DNA of 64,000 nucleotides from Intestinimonas massiliensis (ex Afouda et al. 2020). Lineage in GTDB: Bacteria > Bacillota > Clostridia > Oscillospirales > Oscillospiraceae. Positions 1 through 8,479 of this stretch are shown here, piece by piece. The translations under genes were made by a program, and so were the position numbers. The notes beneath the pieces are model-generated. The model saw only the letters and a program-made list of their open reading frames with translations. It had not been told where the DNA came from and did not search any database. Numbering within the stretch: position 1 is the first letter of the stretch; each line of letters begins with the position of its first letter. The DNA lies in NCBI RefSeq assembly GCF_001244995.1, contig NZ_LN869529.1, positions 2,002,957 to 2,066,956 on the forward strand, given 5' to 3'.

Positions 1-155
1 AGAACGGAAAACGTGGGGAAGAACCGGGGGCTGATGGTGGCCTTAGCCACCATGTTCTCCGCGATCTGGCTGGGGATGCAGAGGTAAAGGATGATCATCC
101 CCACCAGGAGGATCAGCGTCATTCCATTTCGTTTCAGATAGTCTTTGATGTTCAT
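1..155 (-). CDS. Tripartite tricarboxylate transporter small membrane subunit, TctB family (partial)
   Basis: Only the first 51 codons lie in the window. The protein begins MNIKDYLKRNG and passes at once into a hydrophobic helix (about residues 13-27), followed by the stretch SPRFFP. This short N-terminus, one helix and then an S-x-RFFP-like segment, is typical of TctB, the small four-helix subunit of TctABC solute transporters in the cytoplasmic membrane. It starts 108 bp downstream of the tctC-like gene on the same strand, the usual C-B-A order, so tctA is expected beyond the left edge. The family call rests on a short segment plus context. Confidence 0.7.
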   Translation of the reverse strand, partial: MNIKDYLKRNGMTLILLVGMIILYLCIPSQIAENMVAKATISPRFFPTFSV

Positions 156-263
156 AGTTTTCTCCTATGTCCGGGTCTGAATCAGACTCCTCAGGATGGA
201 AGTGCGGCCGGCTGGGACCGGCGGCAGTCACCGCGCCCCAGCCGGACCACAGATGGGAGGGAA

Positions 264-1322
264 TTACCCGGCGATGAAACCGAGCTGATGCAGCAGTTCA
301 TCTGCCACAGGCACCAGCTCTTCCAGGCCGGCGGTGTACGCTTCGGTGTCGCGGTAGTCGGGCTCCAGGCCGATGTTGGCGATGGATTCCAAAACGCCCT
401 CGTCCTGTACCGCCTGGTGGAACGCATCCGACAGGACCTTGACCGCATCTGCGCTCATGCCGGCAGGGCCGTAGAAGCCTACCAGCCCCTTTACCCGGCA
501 CTCATAGCCCAGCTCCACGGAGTTGGGGCCAAAGTAGCCGCCGTCGGTCATCCACTGGGGGGTGGTGTCGCCGAAGATCATGATGCAACGGACGTTGCCC
601 GCCTCCACGGCGGACTTGGCACCATGGACCTGCAGAGTGGCGAAGGGCAGCTCGCCGGACATCAGGGCCACAATCTCTTCGGGGTCGCCGTCGTAGGGGA
701 CGTTGGTCAGATTCCATGTGCCCTCGGGGTCAGCCTGAGAGGCCCACTCTTCCAGGCACATGTGCTGCATGTTGCCCGTGCCAGAACCGGCGTAGCTCAG
801 GGTGCCGCCCTTCTCGTTGATGAAGGCGATCAGGTCATCCACGTCCTGGATGGGGGAGTCCGCGGCCACATAGATGCCGTGCAGCACGGTGTAGGCGTTG
901 CAGATGGGCTGCATGTCCTCCAGCGTGTAGCTGGTCTCGCCCAGCAGGGGAGTCACACACAGCGGAGTGCTGATGCTGAAACCGATGGTGTAGCCGTCGG
1001 TGTTGGCGTTGGCCACCTGGGTGGTGCCGATGGTGGCCGAGCCGCCGGGCACGTTGACCACCTCGATGGGCACGCCAACGATTTGGGACATCTTATCCAC
1101 TACAATACGGGCAAACAGGTCGGTGCCGCCGCCGGCGGAGAAGGGAACGACGACCTGGATGCTGCTCTTGGGGTAATCGCCGCCGGCGGCGGGGGTCTGG
1201 GACCCGGCGGGTTGGCTGGGCTGAGGAGAAGCGGTTTGTCCGCTGCCGGAGGAACTGCATCCGGTCACGGCCATTGCCAGGATCATTGCAAGTGAAATCA
1301 GCAGTGCGGCTAACTTTTTCAT
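264..1322 (-). CDS. Tripartite tricarboxylate transporter solute-binding lipoprotein, TctC/Bug family
   Basis: A 352-residue extracytoplasmic binding protein that should capture a small carboxylate (or other organic acid) and deliver it to TctAB. The N-terminus is a lipoprotein signal (MKKLAALL..., lipobox VTGC, lipidated Cys at about residue 22) followed by a Ser/Gly/Pro-rich linker. The mature part opens with YPKSSIQVVVPFSAGGGTD, the characteristic Bug/TctC first strand and phosphate-like loop. Family length is about 300-350. An in-frame GTG 105 bp further upstream exists, but the ATG at 1322 has GGAGG eight bases before it and gives a proper signal peptide. The substrate cannot be read from sequence. 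The divergent AraC gene is its likely regulator. Confidence 0.9.
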   Translation of the reverse strand: MKKLAALLISLAMILAMAVTGCSSSGSGQTASPQPSQPAGSQTPAAGGDYPKSSIQVVVPFSAGGGTDLFARIVVDKMSQIVGVPIEVVNVPGGSATIGTTQVANANTDGYTIGFSISTPLCVTPLLGETSYTLEDMQPICNAYTVLHGIYVAADSPIQDVDDLIAFINEKGGTLSYAGSGTGNMQHMCLEEWASQADPEGTWNLTNVPYDGDPEEIVALMSGELPFATLQVHGAKSAVEAGNVRCIMIFGDTTPQWMTDGGYFGPNSVELGYECRVKGLVGFYGPAGMSADAVKVLSDAFHQAVQDEGVLESIANIGLEPDYRDTEAYTAGLEELVPVADELLHQLGFIAG

Positions 1323-1649
1323 TTTTTGTCCTCCATATTCAGTTTCCGTTTGCCTTTCCCCGCCTTCGCGCGCCAGTCGGAGAAAGTCGTTTTTGGGGGT
1401 CTTACGGAGCTGTACTAGTTGTACCAATTCTCAATTTGAGATTCAATAGTTTTTGTTTCTTCGGGCAATTTCCCCCATCACTTCAGCAAGATTCCATAAT
1501 TATTATTCCCCTTTGCTTTGGCTATCTTGTTTTATCAAATTGAACCCGCGCAAATAGGTGCTACCAAATCAACCGCGTTTTTTAGGCATTATCCACAGAT
1601 AAAAATCCACTCTCTCTCTTTTTTCTCCGTTCTCCAGCACAATTTTCCC

Positions 1650-1678
1650 TTGCAACTTGCCAAAAGATGCGCTATATT
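1650..1678 (+). promoter_or_regulatory. Candidate sigma-A promoter for the AraC regulator
   Basis: TTGCAA (1650-1655), a 17-bp spacer and TATATT (1673-1678) place a transcript start near 1685, just ahead of the AAGGGGG ribosome-binding site at 1699. The rest of the tctC-araC intergenic region (1323-1649) is AT-rich and shows no other convincing motif. Confidence 0.55.
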
Positions 1679-1713
1679 AGAGCAATATAAAGGCTTTTAA
1701 GGGGGCGGTCACC

Positions 1714-2574
1714 CTGATCCAGCAAACTTATATTGCACAGCACCGCGCCGAGCAAAACAGCTATCAGCGCACGCTGCACTTTCACGACATCAACGAAATC
1801 CTGTTTTCTCTGAACGACGGCTGCTCGTTTTTTCTGGACGATCAGATCTATGACATCCGCCGGGGCGTGCTGGTTCTTATCCCAGAGGGCACCATCCACC
1901 GCAAAATCAATCCCTCCAACGTCACGGTGGACACCTACACACTGCACTACCCCCTGGCGCTTTTGGAGGCATACTCTACTCCCCACACCGATCTGACCCA
2001 GCTCTACGGCACCCAGGCCATGTGCATCCAACTGCCGGAGAAGGACATTGGAGAAGCCATTGCCCTGTTCGAACGCTGCCTCACCGTGCCGGATGATTCT
2101 TTTGGCAGCGATTTGCGGCAAAATCTACATTTTCTGGACATTCTTTTAAAATTTTATCCCCTTCTCTCCGCCGGCCACGGAGGCAACAACGCCCACTCCA
2201 ATATTTCTCCCCTGGTCTCTGAGCTGATCCGCTACATCAACCAGCACCTGTCGGAGCGCCTGACTCTGGACCGGCTGGCCAACACCTTTTTCGTCAGCAA
2301 GTACAACCTATGCCGACAGTTCAAAAGGGAAACCGGCTTCACCATTGTGGAGTACATCAACAGCAGCCGGATTCGCATGGCCTGCACCCTGCTGCGTCAG
2401 GAAAAGGCCATCTCGGACATCAGCTCCCGGGTGGGATTTCTGAACAACTCCCATTTTATCCATACCTTTCGCCAGTACACCGGCGTCACCCCCCGAAACT
2501 ACATCACCCGCTACAAGACCTTTACCGACGTACCCTTCTTCAGCAACTTTGCCCCCCAGGAAAACGGTGCATGA
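1714..2574 (+). CDS. AraC family transcriptional regulator, apparent CTG start
   Basis: A 286-residue AraC regulator: an N-terminal cupin-like sensor (about residues 10-110) and two C-terminal helix-turn-helix units (about 170-275; RLTLDRLANTFFVSKYNLCRQFK, then ISDISSRVGFLNNSHFIHTFRQYTGVTP). The first usual start codon in frame is the GTG at 1867, but that would delete half the sensor. Codons 1714-1866 encode clear AraC N-terminal sequence (HFHDINEILFSLNDG...), and between the stop at 1678 and 1867 there is no ATG, GTG or TTG in frame. CTG at 1714 lies nine bases after AAGGGGG and is the best start; ATT at 1732 is an alternative. It diverges from tctC and probably activates it. A sequencing error near the start is possible. 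Confidence 0.85.
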   Translation: MIQQTYIAQHRAEQNSYQRTLHFHDINEILFSLNDGCSFFLDDQIYDIRRGVLVLIPEGTIHRKINPSNVTVDTYTLHYPLALLEAYSTPHTDLTQLYGTQAMCIQLPEKDIGEAIALFERCLTVPDDSFGSDLRQNLHFLDILLKFYPLLSAGHGGNNAHSNISPLVSELIRYINQHLSERLTLDRLANTFFVSKYNLCRQFKRETGFTIVEYINSSRIRMACTLLRQEKAISDISSRVGFLNNSHFIHTFRQYTGVTPRNYITRYKTFTDVPFFSNFAPQENGA

Positions 2575-2610
2575 CGGCAGGCCACACTACGCATTTACGC
2601 ATTTATATGC

Positions 2611-2656
2611 AAAAAATCACGGATTTTTTTATTCAAAAAAATCCGTGATTTTTTGT
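2611..2656. terminator. Bidirectional terminator after the AraC gene
   Basis: AATCACGGATTTTTT and its complement AAAAAATCCGTGATT form a stem with T-runs on both strands. It ends AraC transcription. Confidence 0.8.
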
Positions 2657-2686
2657 GGTTTTTTTCAATTTTTTGCGTTTTTAAGT

Positions 2687-2718
2687 AAAAAAACGCCCCC
2701 GGGCCGAAGCCCGGGGGT
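2687..2718 (-). terminator. Terminator of the SLH protein gene
   Basis: CCCCCGGGC, loop CGAA, GCCCGGGGG, followed on the minus strand by a run of T. It lies 44 bp beyond the stop of the 2762-5587 gene. Confidence 0.8.
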
Positions 2719-2761
2719 GAAAACCAAATCTGGGTTTTTACGTCAGTGGATTGCCGATAGC

Positions 2762-5587
2762 TTACTCAGCAGCCTTCTCTATCGCGTAAGTGAAGGTGTA
2801 GCTAACAACGCCCATCTTGGCAGAGACGCCAGTCACCTCGCCACCCTTAACGGTCACATCGATATCGGTGTAACCGAGGTCGGTCAGCTTAGCTACAACG
2901 GCATTGGCCTGATCGGTCACGCCAGGCTTCTCTTTGGTATAGGTCAGGGTGATCTTGTCATCCTTAACCGTCACAGTGACGTTATCGGGAGTCGCGGGAG
3001 TCTCCTCGGCGGTGTTATCGACCACCATCATGAGAATCTCGTCGTCATCAACCAGCATGTAGGTGATGTAGTCGTCATCCTCGGGGGCGGCGCCCAGAGT
3101 GGCGCTGGGGGGATTGGGATCATCCGTGTTGTCGATCAGCACGGTCTTGGACGTCACGGCATACTCCTTGCCGTTCACAACCACGCTGCTGGAGGACACA
3201 TTGGTAGCCACGCCATTCACGTGGATCAGGTCTTTACCGGCGTCCTTCAGCTTGAGGTAGCCGTCGCTGTCTTTGGTGTAGAGGTAAATCGCACCATCCA
3301 CAGCATCAGCCGCATCAACGTTGCTGTTATCGGAGACCTTCAGCTCAGTATTAGCCTGGTCCGTACCAGCCAGGAAGCCGCGGACCTCGGTGTAATCGGT
3401 GAAGGTTCTGTCCTTCTTGTAGATGAACACGTGATCACTCAGGTCAGTGCTGTCAAATTCCTCGGAAGTGATCGCCACGGCCACCATCTTACCAGCCTTA
3501 TTATAGGCCGCAAGGGCAATGGCACTATCTTCCTTGTCAACATCGGGAGCGGCGGAGTAGCCGGTGTAGACGTCTACGTCATCAATCTTCTCATCATCCT
3601 TCAGGGTGACATAGAAGAATACCGTGTTCTTGTTGGCGAACTTGGTCTGGTTGGCTTCGGTCTTCAGGCCGTCCACAGTGGTCTTGCCCTTCTCGAAGGT
3701 AACCTGCTCGCCTTCAGCCATACCACCGGCAGGCTTGGTCAGCTTAATTTCATTGTTGGTGACCTTGTAGGCAAAAATCAAGCCCCGAGCTGCATCCTCG
3801 CCAACCGTTTTCTTCTCGGGATTATACGCAGAGTCACCCGGGAGAATATCAATGTCGCTGTCATCATCCAGGTCATAGGTGGCCTTGGTGCCGTCAGACA
3901 GGGTGACCTTCACGCGGTCAGTGCCGATGTTGCTGGCAGCCTCGGCACCCCAGACATAAGCGTAGTCATAAGCAGAGGCCTCAGGCTCGCCCACAGCCAC
4001 GATGTAGCCGTTCACATCCAGATAGAAGGTAGCGTCCTTGTCCAGCTCGCTCTTGGAAGCATAGCCCTTGGCGGGAGTGATGTCGTCGGAGGTGCTCTTG
4101 TAGCAGCCCACGGCGGAGACGGTATACTTGGTGCCGTCCACGGTCAGGGAGGTGTTGGTGTAGGCATCCAGAGTGCCAGTCACGCTCTCAGCCTTCTGGA
4201 CATGCAGCTTGCCGCCGATAAAGGCAGCCAGCACATAGTCGTTCTTGGCCACATCGTCAAAGCCCACCACGTCGTCCTTGTCGTCGACGCTCAGGGTGGC
4301 AGCACCGCTGTAGTTCACGGTCAGAGAACCGTCGCTGGAGGTAGATTTCCCGGTGACCTTACCGAACACATAGGTGGTCAGCAGGACGTAGTCCACATCG
4401 CCATCGTCGTTGTTGTCGATGAGGATCTTCTGAACGCCGTGGGTGCCGTCGGCCTTGGCGGCATCGCTGGAAAGATCGGTCAGGTCGGCATAGTTGGTGG
4501 CAACCTTGGTACCGCTCACGATGTCCAGGCTGTTGTCGTCGGCCACGCTATTGATGGAGTCGTCAGAAGCGTCGGTGACCACCTTGTTGTCATCGGTCAC
4601 GATCACGGAGCCAAAGACCTTGGCATTAGCAGCGGAAGAGCCGGTCTTGACGTACAGGCGCACGGTACGGCCCAGTTGGTCCAGCCCGGTGGAGACCTTA
4701 AAGGTCTGGGTGCCGGTGTACTCGTTCTGGTCCTCGTCCTTGCCGCCATTGGTGATGACAATCTTGGTCTTGCCAGCATCCAGAGCGGAGCCGACGAGCA
4801 CCTTGTTGTCGTTCTTCTTGCTGGAGTTCAGGTCAGCAACCTCGTTGGCAACCACAACGCCCTCGACCTTCACGGCGCCGAACTTGTCCTCAAGGACAGT
4901 CTTGTTGTCGGCGGTCTTGTCGATCTCAGTAACGGAAGTGAAGGTGCCGTCGCCATTGGCGACCATGGTGTACTTGTAGGTGACCTGCTCCACATCCAGA
5001 ATGTTGTAAACCATCTGAGCGGCGGAGTCACGGGTCAGGCCCTGGGAGGGGTTGATGTCCAGACCGTCGTACAGGCCCACAGCGTTGGCCCGAACATTGG
5101 TATTGACTTCCCAGTTGGCGCCGGTGAAGCCCTCGATAGCGGACTGATAGCCAGCGGCGACCAGCAGCATCTTGGCGGCCTGAGAACCGGTGACGGTCTC
5201 GTTGGGGCCAAAGGTGCCGTCGCCCTTACCAGCGACGATACCACGGATCGCGCAGTACTCGATGTAGGGGGCAGCCCAGTGACCGACCGTGTCGGTGTAG
5301 CTGTACTTGGTGACATTGCCCAGGCTGGGGTCCTTGCCGCCATTCAGGACGACGCAGATCATCTTGGCCATCTCACCACGGGTCACGATGCCCGTAGGAT
5401 CATAAGTACCGTCGTCCTTGCCGGCGATAACGCCCAGCTCAACCAGGGTGGAGACGGCCTCTTTGTTGACGATCTTGTCCTTATCGGAGAAGTCGTCGTA
5501 GTTCGCAGCGGAAGCGCCAACGACCATCATGCCGATCAGCATAACGGAAGCCAGAGCCAGGCTGAGAACCCGCTTGAGGTTTCTCAT
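2762..5587 (-). CDS. S-layer homology domain surface protein
   Basis: A 941-residue secreted protein. It has a Sec signal peptide (MRNLKRVLSLALASVMLIGMM..., cleavage after ASA near residue 27) and then three SLH repeats in about residues 30-205 (FSDKDKI...GVIAGKDDGTYDP..., YTDTVGHWAAPYIEYC...GKGDGTFGPNETV, the third ending with SAAQMVYNIL), which bind pyruvylated wall polymer. The remaining roughly 730 residues are very acidic, rich in Asp, Lys, Thr and Val, with many short beta-like segments (VDGTKYTVSAVG, LSDGTKATYDLDDDSD) and no catalytic motif I recognise. It is probably an abundant wall-anchored structural protein. The start is fixed by GAAGGAGG nine bases upstream. A strong promoter precedes it and a strong terminator follows, so it is monocistronic. 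Confidence 0.92.
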   Translation of the reverse strand: MRNLKRVLSLALASVMLIGMMVVGASAANYDDFSDKDKIVNKEAVSTLVELGVIAGKDDGTYDPTGIVTRGEMAKMICVVLNGGKDPSLGNVTKYSYTDTVGHWAAPYIEYCAIRGIVAGKGDGTFGPNETVTGSQAAKMLLVAAGYQSAIEGFTGANWEVNTNVRANAVGLYDGLDINPSQGLTRDSAAQMVYNILDVEQVTYKYTMVANGDGTFTSVTEIDKTADNKTVLEDKFGAVKVEGVVVANEVADLNSSKKNDNKVLVGSALDAGKTKIVITNGGKDEDQNEYTGTQTFKVSTGLDQLGRTVRLYVKTGSSAANAKVFGSVIVTDDNKVVTDASDDSINSVADDNSLDIVSGTKVATNYADLTDLSSDAAKADGTHGVQKILIDNNDDGDVDYVLLTTYVFGKVTGKSTSSDGSLTVNYSGAATLSVDDKDDVVGFDDVAKNDYVLAAFIGGKLHVQKAESVTGTLDAYTNTSLTVDGTKYTVSAVGCYKSTSDDITPAKGYASKSELDKDATFYLDVNGYIVAVGEPEASAYDYAYVWGAEAASNIGTDRVKVTLSDGTKATYDLDDDSDIDILPGDSAYNPEKKTVGEDAARGLIFAYKVTNNEIKLTKPAGGMAEGEQVTFEKGKTTVDGLKTEANQTKFANKNTVFFYVTLKDDEKIDDVDVYTGYSAAPDVDKEDSAIALAAYNKAGKMVAVAITSEEFDSTDLSDHVFIYKKDRTFTDYTEVRGFLAGTDQANTELKVSDNSNVDAADAVDGAIYLYTKDSDGYLKLKDAGKDLIHVNGVATNVSSSSVVVNGKEYAVTSKTVLIDNTDDPNPPSATLGAAPEDDDYITYMLVDDDEILMMVVDNTAEETPATPDNVTVTVKDDKITLTYTKEKPGVTDQANAVVAKLTDLGYTDIDVTVKGGEVTGVSAKMGVVSYTFTYAIEKAAE

Positions 5588-5650
5588 TTTGGAATTCCTC
5601 CTTCAAAATTTTGAGTTTGGAGACGCATAGTTCCCCTTACCTCTGGCAAG

Positions 5651-5679
5651 ACTATACCGCGTCTTGTGTCCACCGTCAA
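5651..5679 (-). promoter_or_regulatory. Sigma-A promoter of the SLH protein gene
   Basis: Read on the minus strand: TTGACG (5679-5674), 17-bp spacer, TATAGT (5656-5651), about 65 bp upstream of the start codon. Near-consensus, fitting an abundant surface protein. Confidence 0.75.
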
Positions 5680-5819
5680 CCCCTTTGCCGGTTTTGTAAC
5701 ACAACCGTAAAAATACGCCGCTGCCCTGCCGTGAGGCTATGATAGTTTAGACGCGGCCGCCGCAAAAAGGTTCCCGATTCCCGCTTTTTTCTTTTTTCTG
5801 TTGTCTATTATATAAGGTA

Positions 5820-5910
5820 TAGGCCGGAGGCGCGCTTTTGCGTCCCGGCCCTTTTTGCCGTCCGCACCCAGACGGCAAACTTTTTACCGGGGCCTGTAAC
5901 TTTTTGCCGG
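5820..5910. promoter_or_regulatory. Tandem hairpins and three CTTTTTnCCG repeats upstream of the efflux operon
   Basis: GGCCGGAGGCGC/GCGTCCCGGCC makes a first hairpin (5822-5850) followed by CTTTTT. TTTGCCGTC and GACGGCAAA make a perfect 9-bp stem (5854-5879), also followed by CTTTTT. The decamer CTTTTT(G/A)CCG occurs three times (5851, 5880, 5900). The block could be back-to-back terminators of an unseen small transcript or repeated protein-binding sites. Confidence 0.45.
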
Positions 5911-5946
5911 TCTGCATCGTCTAAAGGATATATGGTACTCCCTGAA

Positions 5947-5977
5947 ACAATTTCTTAAGCTTATCTTAAGAAATTGT
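5947..5977. promoter_or_regulatory. Perfect 13-bp inverted repeat, probable operator of the efflux operon
   Basis: ACAATTTCTTAAG, CTTAT, CTTAAGAAATTGT. The AT-rich palindrome lies 13 bp upstream of the -35 box of the macA-like promoter. There is no T-tract, so a protein-binding site is more likely than a terminator. Confidence 0.6.
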
Positions 5978-5990
5978 CATCTGTTTGTTG

Positions 5991-6018
5991 TTGCGCCCCG
6001 CAAACCGCGTGATACAAT
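5991..6018 (+). promoter_or_regulatory. Candidate promoter of the efflux operon
   Basis: TTGCGC (5991), 16-bp spacer, TACAAT (6013-6018), 44 bp before the start codon. The -35 is weak, which fits dependence on an activator at the palindrome just upstream. Confidence 0.5.
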
Positions 6019-6062
6019 GGATGACATGTAACGTTCACAGGAAACTTAGGAGGAATCCAAAC

Positions 6063-7772
6063 ATGGCAGAAATGACACAGCAGAACGCGCCGGTCACGGA
6101 AGCCCCCGCTCCGGCGGCTCCCCCCGCCCGTCCCAGCGGCACGTCCAACCAGAAAAAAAAGCAGCGGAAAAAGGTACGGAACACCATCATCGCCCTGGTC
6201 GTCCTGGCGGTCCTGGCGGTGGGCGGCTTTTTCCTGTACCGCTTTCTTACGGCAAAGGAAGCCGTGAACAGCCAGATCCAGACCCAGCCCGCCCAGATCT
6301 CCTCCATCCAGAGCATGGTCCAGGGCAGCGGCAACGCCAAGGCCAAGGATACCGCCGCCATCACCCTGACCCAGGGCGGCACCGTGCAGGAGGTCTTTGT
6401 CACTGCGGGCGACACCGTCACGGAAGGGCAGCCCCTTTACACCATTCGCAGTCAGGCCGCCGAGGACGAGGTGACGGCCGCACAGGAGAAGGTCTCCAAC
6501 CTGCAAAAGGATATGGCCGACCTCCACAAGGCCCTGAATAACCTGACGGTTCGGGCGCCCTTTGCGGGCAAGCTCATCGAGGTCAGCGAGTTCGAGACGG
6601 GCAGCACCGTCTCCTCCGGCGCCTCCGTGGCCACCCTAGTCAACGACAAGAAGCTCAAGCTGTCCCTCTACTTCAGCTATGCCTATGAAAACGATATCTA
6701 TGTGGGCCAGAGCGTCTCGGTCTCCATCCCGGCCGTTATGGACAGCTTTACCGGCTCGGTGGAACAGGTCAACAAGGTCCACTACATAACCCCCGAGGGG
6801 GCCGACCACTTTGAAGTGGTGGTGGCCTTTGACAACCCCGGCACCCTCACCGAGGGCATGACCGCCTCCGCCGCCCTCACCGCCGCCAACGGCACCCCCA
6901 TCTACCCCTACGAAAACGGCGCCACCAAGTATTACGAGACCCGCAAGATTGTCACTGAGGCCGGCGGCCCCCTGCTCTCCGCCAACCTGCTGTGCTACTC
7001 CAACGTGTCCGCCGGTCAGGTGCTGCTGAGCATGGGCTCCGACACCATCGACTCCGACATCCGGGCCAAGCAGAAGGAGATCGACGACGCCATGGAGAAG
7101 CTGACCGAGGCTCAGAAGGCCCTGAACAACTTTAACGCCGTGGCTCCCATCGACGGCACCGTCACCACCTGCACCCTCGCCGAGGGCGCCGAGGTCAAGA
7201 GCGGCGACACCGTTATCATCATCTCCAACACCACCACCATGCTGGTCAACATCACCGTGGACGACCGGAACATCTCCTTCGTCAAACCTGGCATGACGGT
7301 GGACCTGACCGACTGGAACGGCAACGTGTTCACGGGCACCGTGTCCTCCATCAACACCGGCAGCGCTGAGGCCGGACAGGGTATGACCAGCTTCCCGGTC
7401 ACCCTCACCGTGGACAACTACGACGGCTCCCTGCTGGAGGGCGTGTGGCTGGACTACTCCTTCGTGGCCAGCCAGTCCGACGACTGCATCGTGGTGCCCA
7501 TGCAGAGCGTGAAGTACGTCAGCGACGAGAACGGCGAGACCGCCTCCGTGGTCTTTATCAAGGCGGACAGCAAGCCTGAAAATACCGTCGCCATCGATAT
7601 TCCCCCCACGGAGCCTGGCGCTACGCCCCTCTATCCCAGCGAGTCCGAAGGTTTCTACCCCGTGCCCGTCACCACCGGCCTGTCCGACAACTACAACGTG
7701 GAGATCAAAGAGGGCCTCACCGGGGATGAGGAAGTCTTTGTCAACTACTATGTCGAGCAGGCCTGGGGCTAA
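6063..7772 (+). CDS. Efflux adaptor (MacA/HlyD-type membrane fusion protein) with duplicated lipoyl module
   Basis: A 569-residue adaptor for an ABC exporter. The N-terminus is cytoplasmic and Pro/Ala-rich, then comes a basic stretch and one membrane helix (about residues 42-62), with the rest outside the cell. Two half-lipoyl/coiled-coil units follow: about 90-190 (GTVQEVFVTAGDTVTEGQPLY...LTVRAPFAGKL) and about 340-400 (IRAKQKEIDDAMEKLTEAQKALNNFNAVAPIDGTV), each with a beta-barrel region behind it (VGQSVSVSIPAVMD; PGMTVDLTDWNGNVFTG). Usual MacA proteins are about 370-400 residues with one such unit, so this looks like an internal duplication. ATG 6063 follows AGGAGGA; the longer reading from 5985 has no such site. 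It is followed after 11 bp by the ATPase gene. Confidence 0.85.
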   Translation: MAEMTQQNAPVTEAPAPAAPPARPSGTSNQKKKQRKKVRNTIIALVVLAVLAVGGFFLYRFLTAKEAVNSQIQTQPAQISSIQSMVQGSGNAKAKDTAAITLTQGGTVQEVFVTAGDTVTEGQPLYTIRSQAAEDEVTAAQEKVSNLQKDMADLHKALNNLTVRAPFAGKLIEVSEFETGSTVSSGASVATLVNDKKLKLSLYFSYAYENDIYVGQSVSVSIPAVMDSFTGSVEQVNKVHYITPEGADHFEVVVAFDNPGTLTEGMTASAALTAANGTPIYPYENGATKYYETRKIVTEAGGPLLSANLLCYSNVSAGQVLLSMGSDTIDSDIRAKQKEIDDAMEKLTEAQKALNNFNAVAPIDGTVTTCTLAEGAEVKSGDTVIIISNTTTMLVNITVDDRNISFVKPGMTVDLTDWNGNVFTGTVSSINTGSAEAGQGMTSFPVTLTVDNYDGSLLEGVWLDYSFVASQSDDCIVVPMQSVKYVSDENGETASVVFIKADSKPENTVAIDIPPTEPGATPLYPSESEGFYPVPVTTGLSDNYNVEIKEGLTGDEEVFVNYYVEQAWG

Positions 7773-7783
7773 GGGGAACGGCC

Positions 7784-8479
7784 ATGCTCATTGACATCAA
7801 GAACATCTACAAGATCTACAACGAGGGCAAGGAGAGCGAGGTCCGGGCCCTGGACGGGGTATCCCTCCAAATTGACCGGGGGGAGTTCGTCTCCATCATC
7901 GGCCAGTCCGGCTCGGGCAAGTCCACCCTGATGAACATTCTGGGCTGCCTGGACATCCCCACCTATGGCGACTACCACCTGGACGGCACCGACATCACCG
8001 AACTCACCGACAAGCAGCTCGCCCACATCCGAAACAAGCAGATCGGCTTCATCTTCCAGGGCTACAATCTGATCCCCGCCCTCAACGCCCGGGAAAATGT
8101 GGAGCTGCCTCTGATCTATCAGGGCTTGGGAATGGATCAGCGCTACGACCGGGCTATGGAGGCCCTGGCGCGGGTGGGCATGGAGGACCGGGCCGATCAC
8201 CGGCCCGCCGAGATGTCCGGCGGCCAGCAGCAGCGGGTGGCCATCGCCCGGGCCATCGCCACCCACCCCCCCGTCATCATGGCCGATGAGCCCACCGGCG
8301 CTCTGGACTCCAAGACCGGCCGACATGTGTTGGAGATCCTGCACACCCTCCATGAAGAGGGCTCCACCGTTATTTTAATCACCCATGACAACGGCATTGC
8401 CGCCACCGCAGAGCGTATCGTCCGCCTGTCCGACGGGCACATCGTCTCCGACGGCACCAGAGAGGAGGTCGGATTATGA
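7784..8479 (+). CDS. ABC transporter ATP-binding protein, MacB/LolD type
   Basis: A 231-residue ATPase that powers the MacB-type permease encoded next. Walker A GQSGSGKST is at residues 40-48, Q-loop at FQGYNLIP, signature SGGQQQR at 145-151, Walker B VIMADEP ending at Glu169, then the D-loop and the H-loop (LITHD). The sequence IYKIYNEGKESEVRALDGVSL near the start is typical of the MacB/LolD subgroup. Its last four bases overlap the permease start (ATGA), so the two are translationally coupled. Confidence 0.95.
   Translation: MLIDIKNIYKIYNEGKESEVRALDGVSLQIDRGEFVSIIGQSGSGKSTLMNILGCLDIPTYGDYHLDGTDITELTDKQLAHIRNKQIGFIFQGYNLIPALNARENVELPLIYQGLGMDQRYDRAMEALARVGMEDRADHRPAEMSGGQQQRVAIARAIATHPPVIMADEPTGALDSKTGRHVLEILHTLHEEGSTVILITHDNGIAATAERIVRLSDGHIVSDGTREEVGL

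Noticed and set aside
2549-5614. 1021-codon open frame antisense to the SLH protein
   Set aside because: Shadow of the SLH gene on the opposite strand; no ribosome-binding site, repetitive Val/Gly/His composition, and the minus strand has signal peptide, SLH repeats, promoter and terminator.
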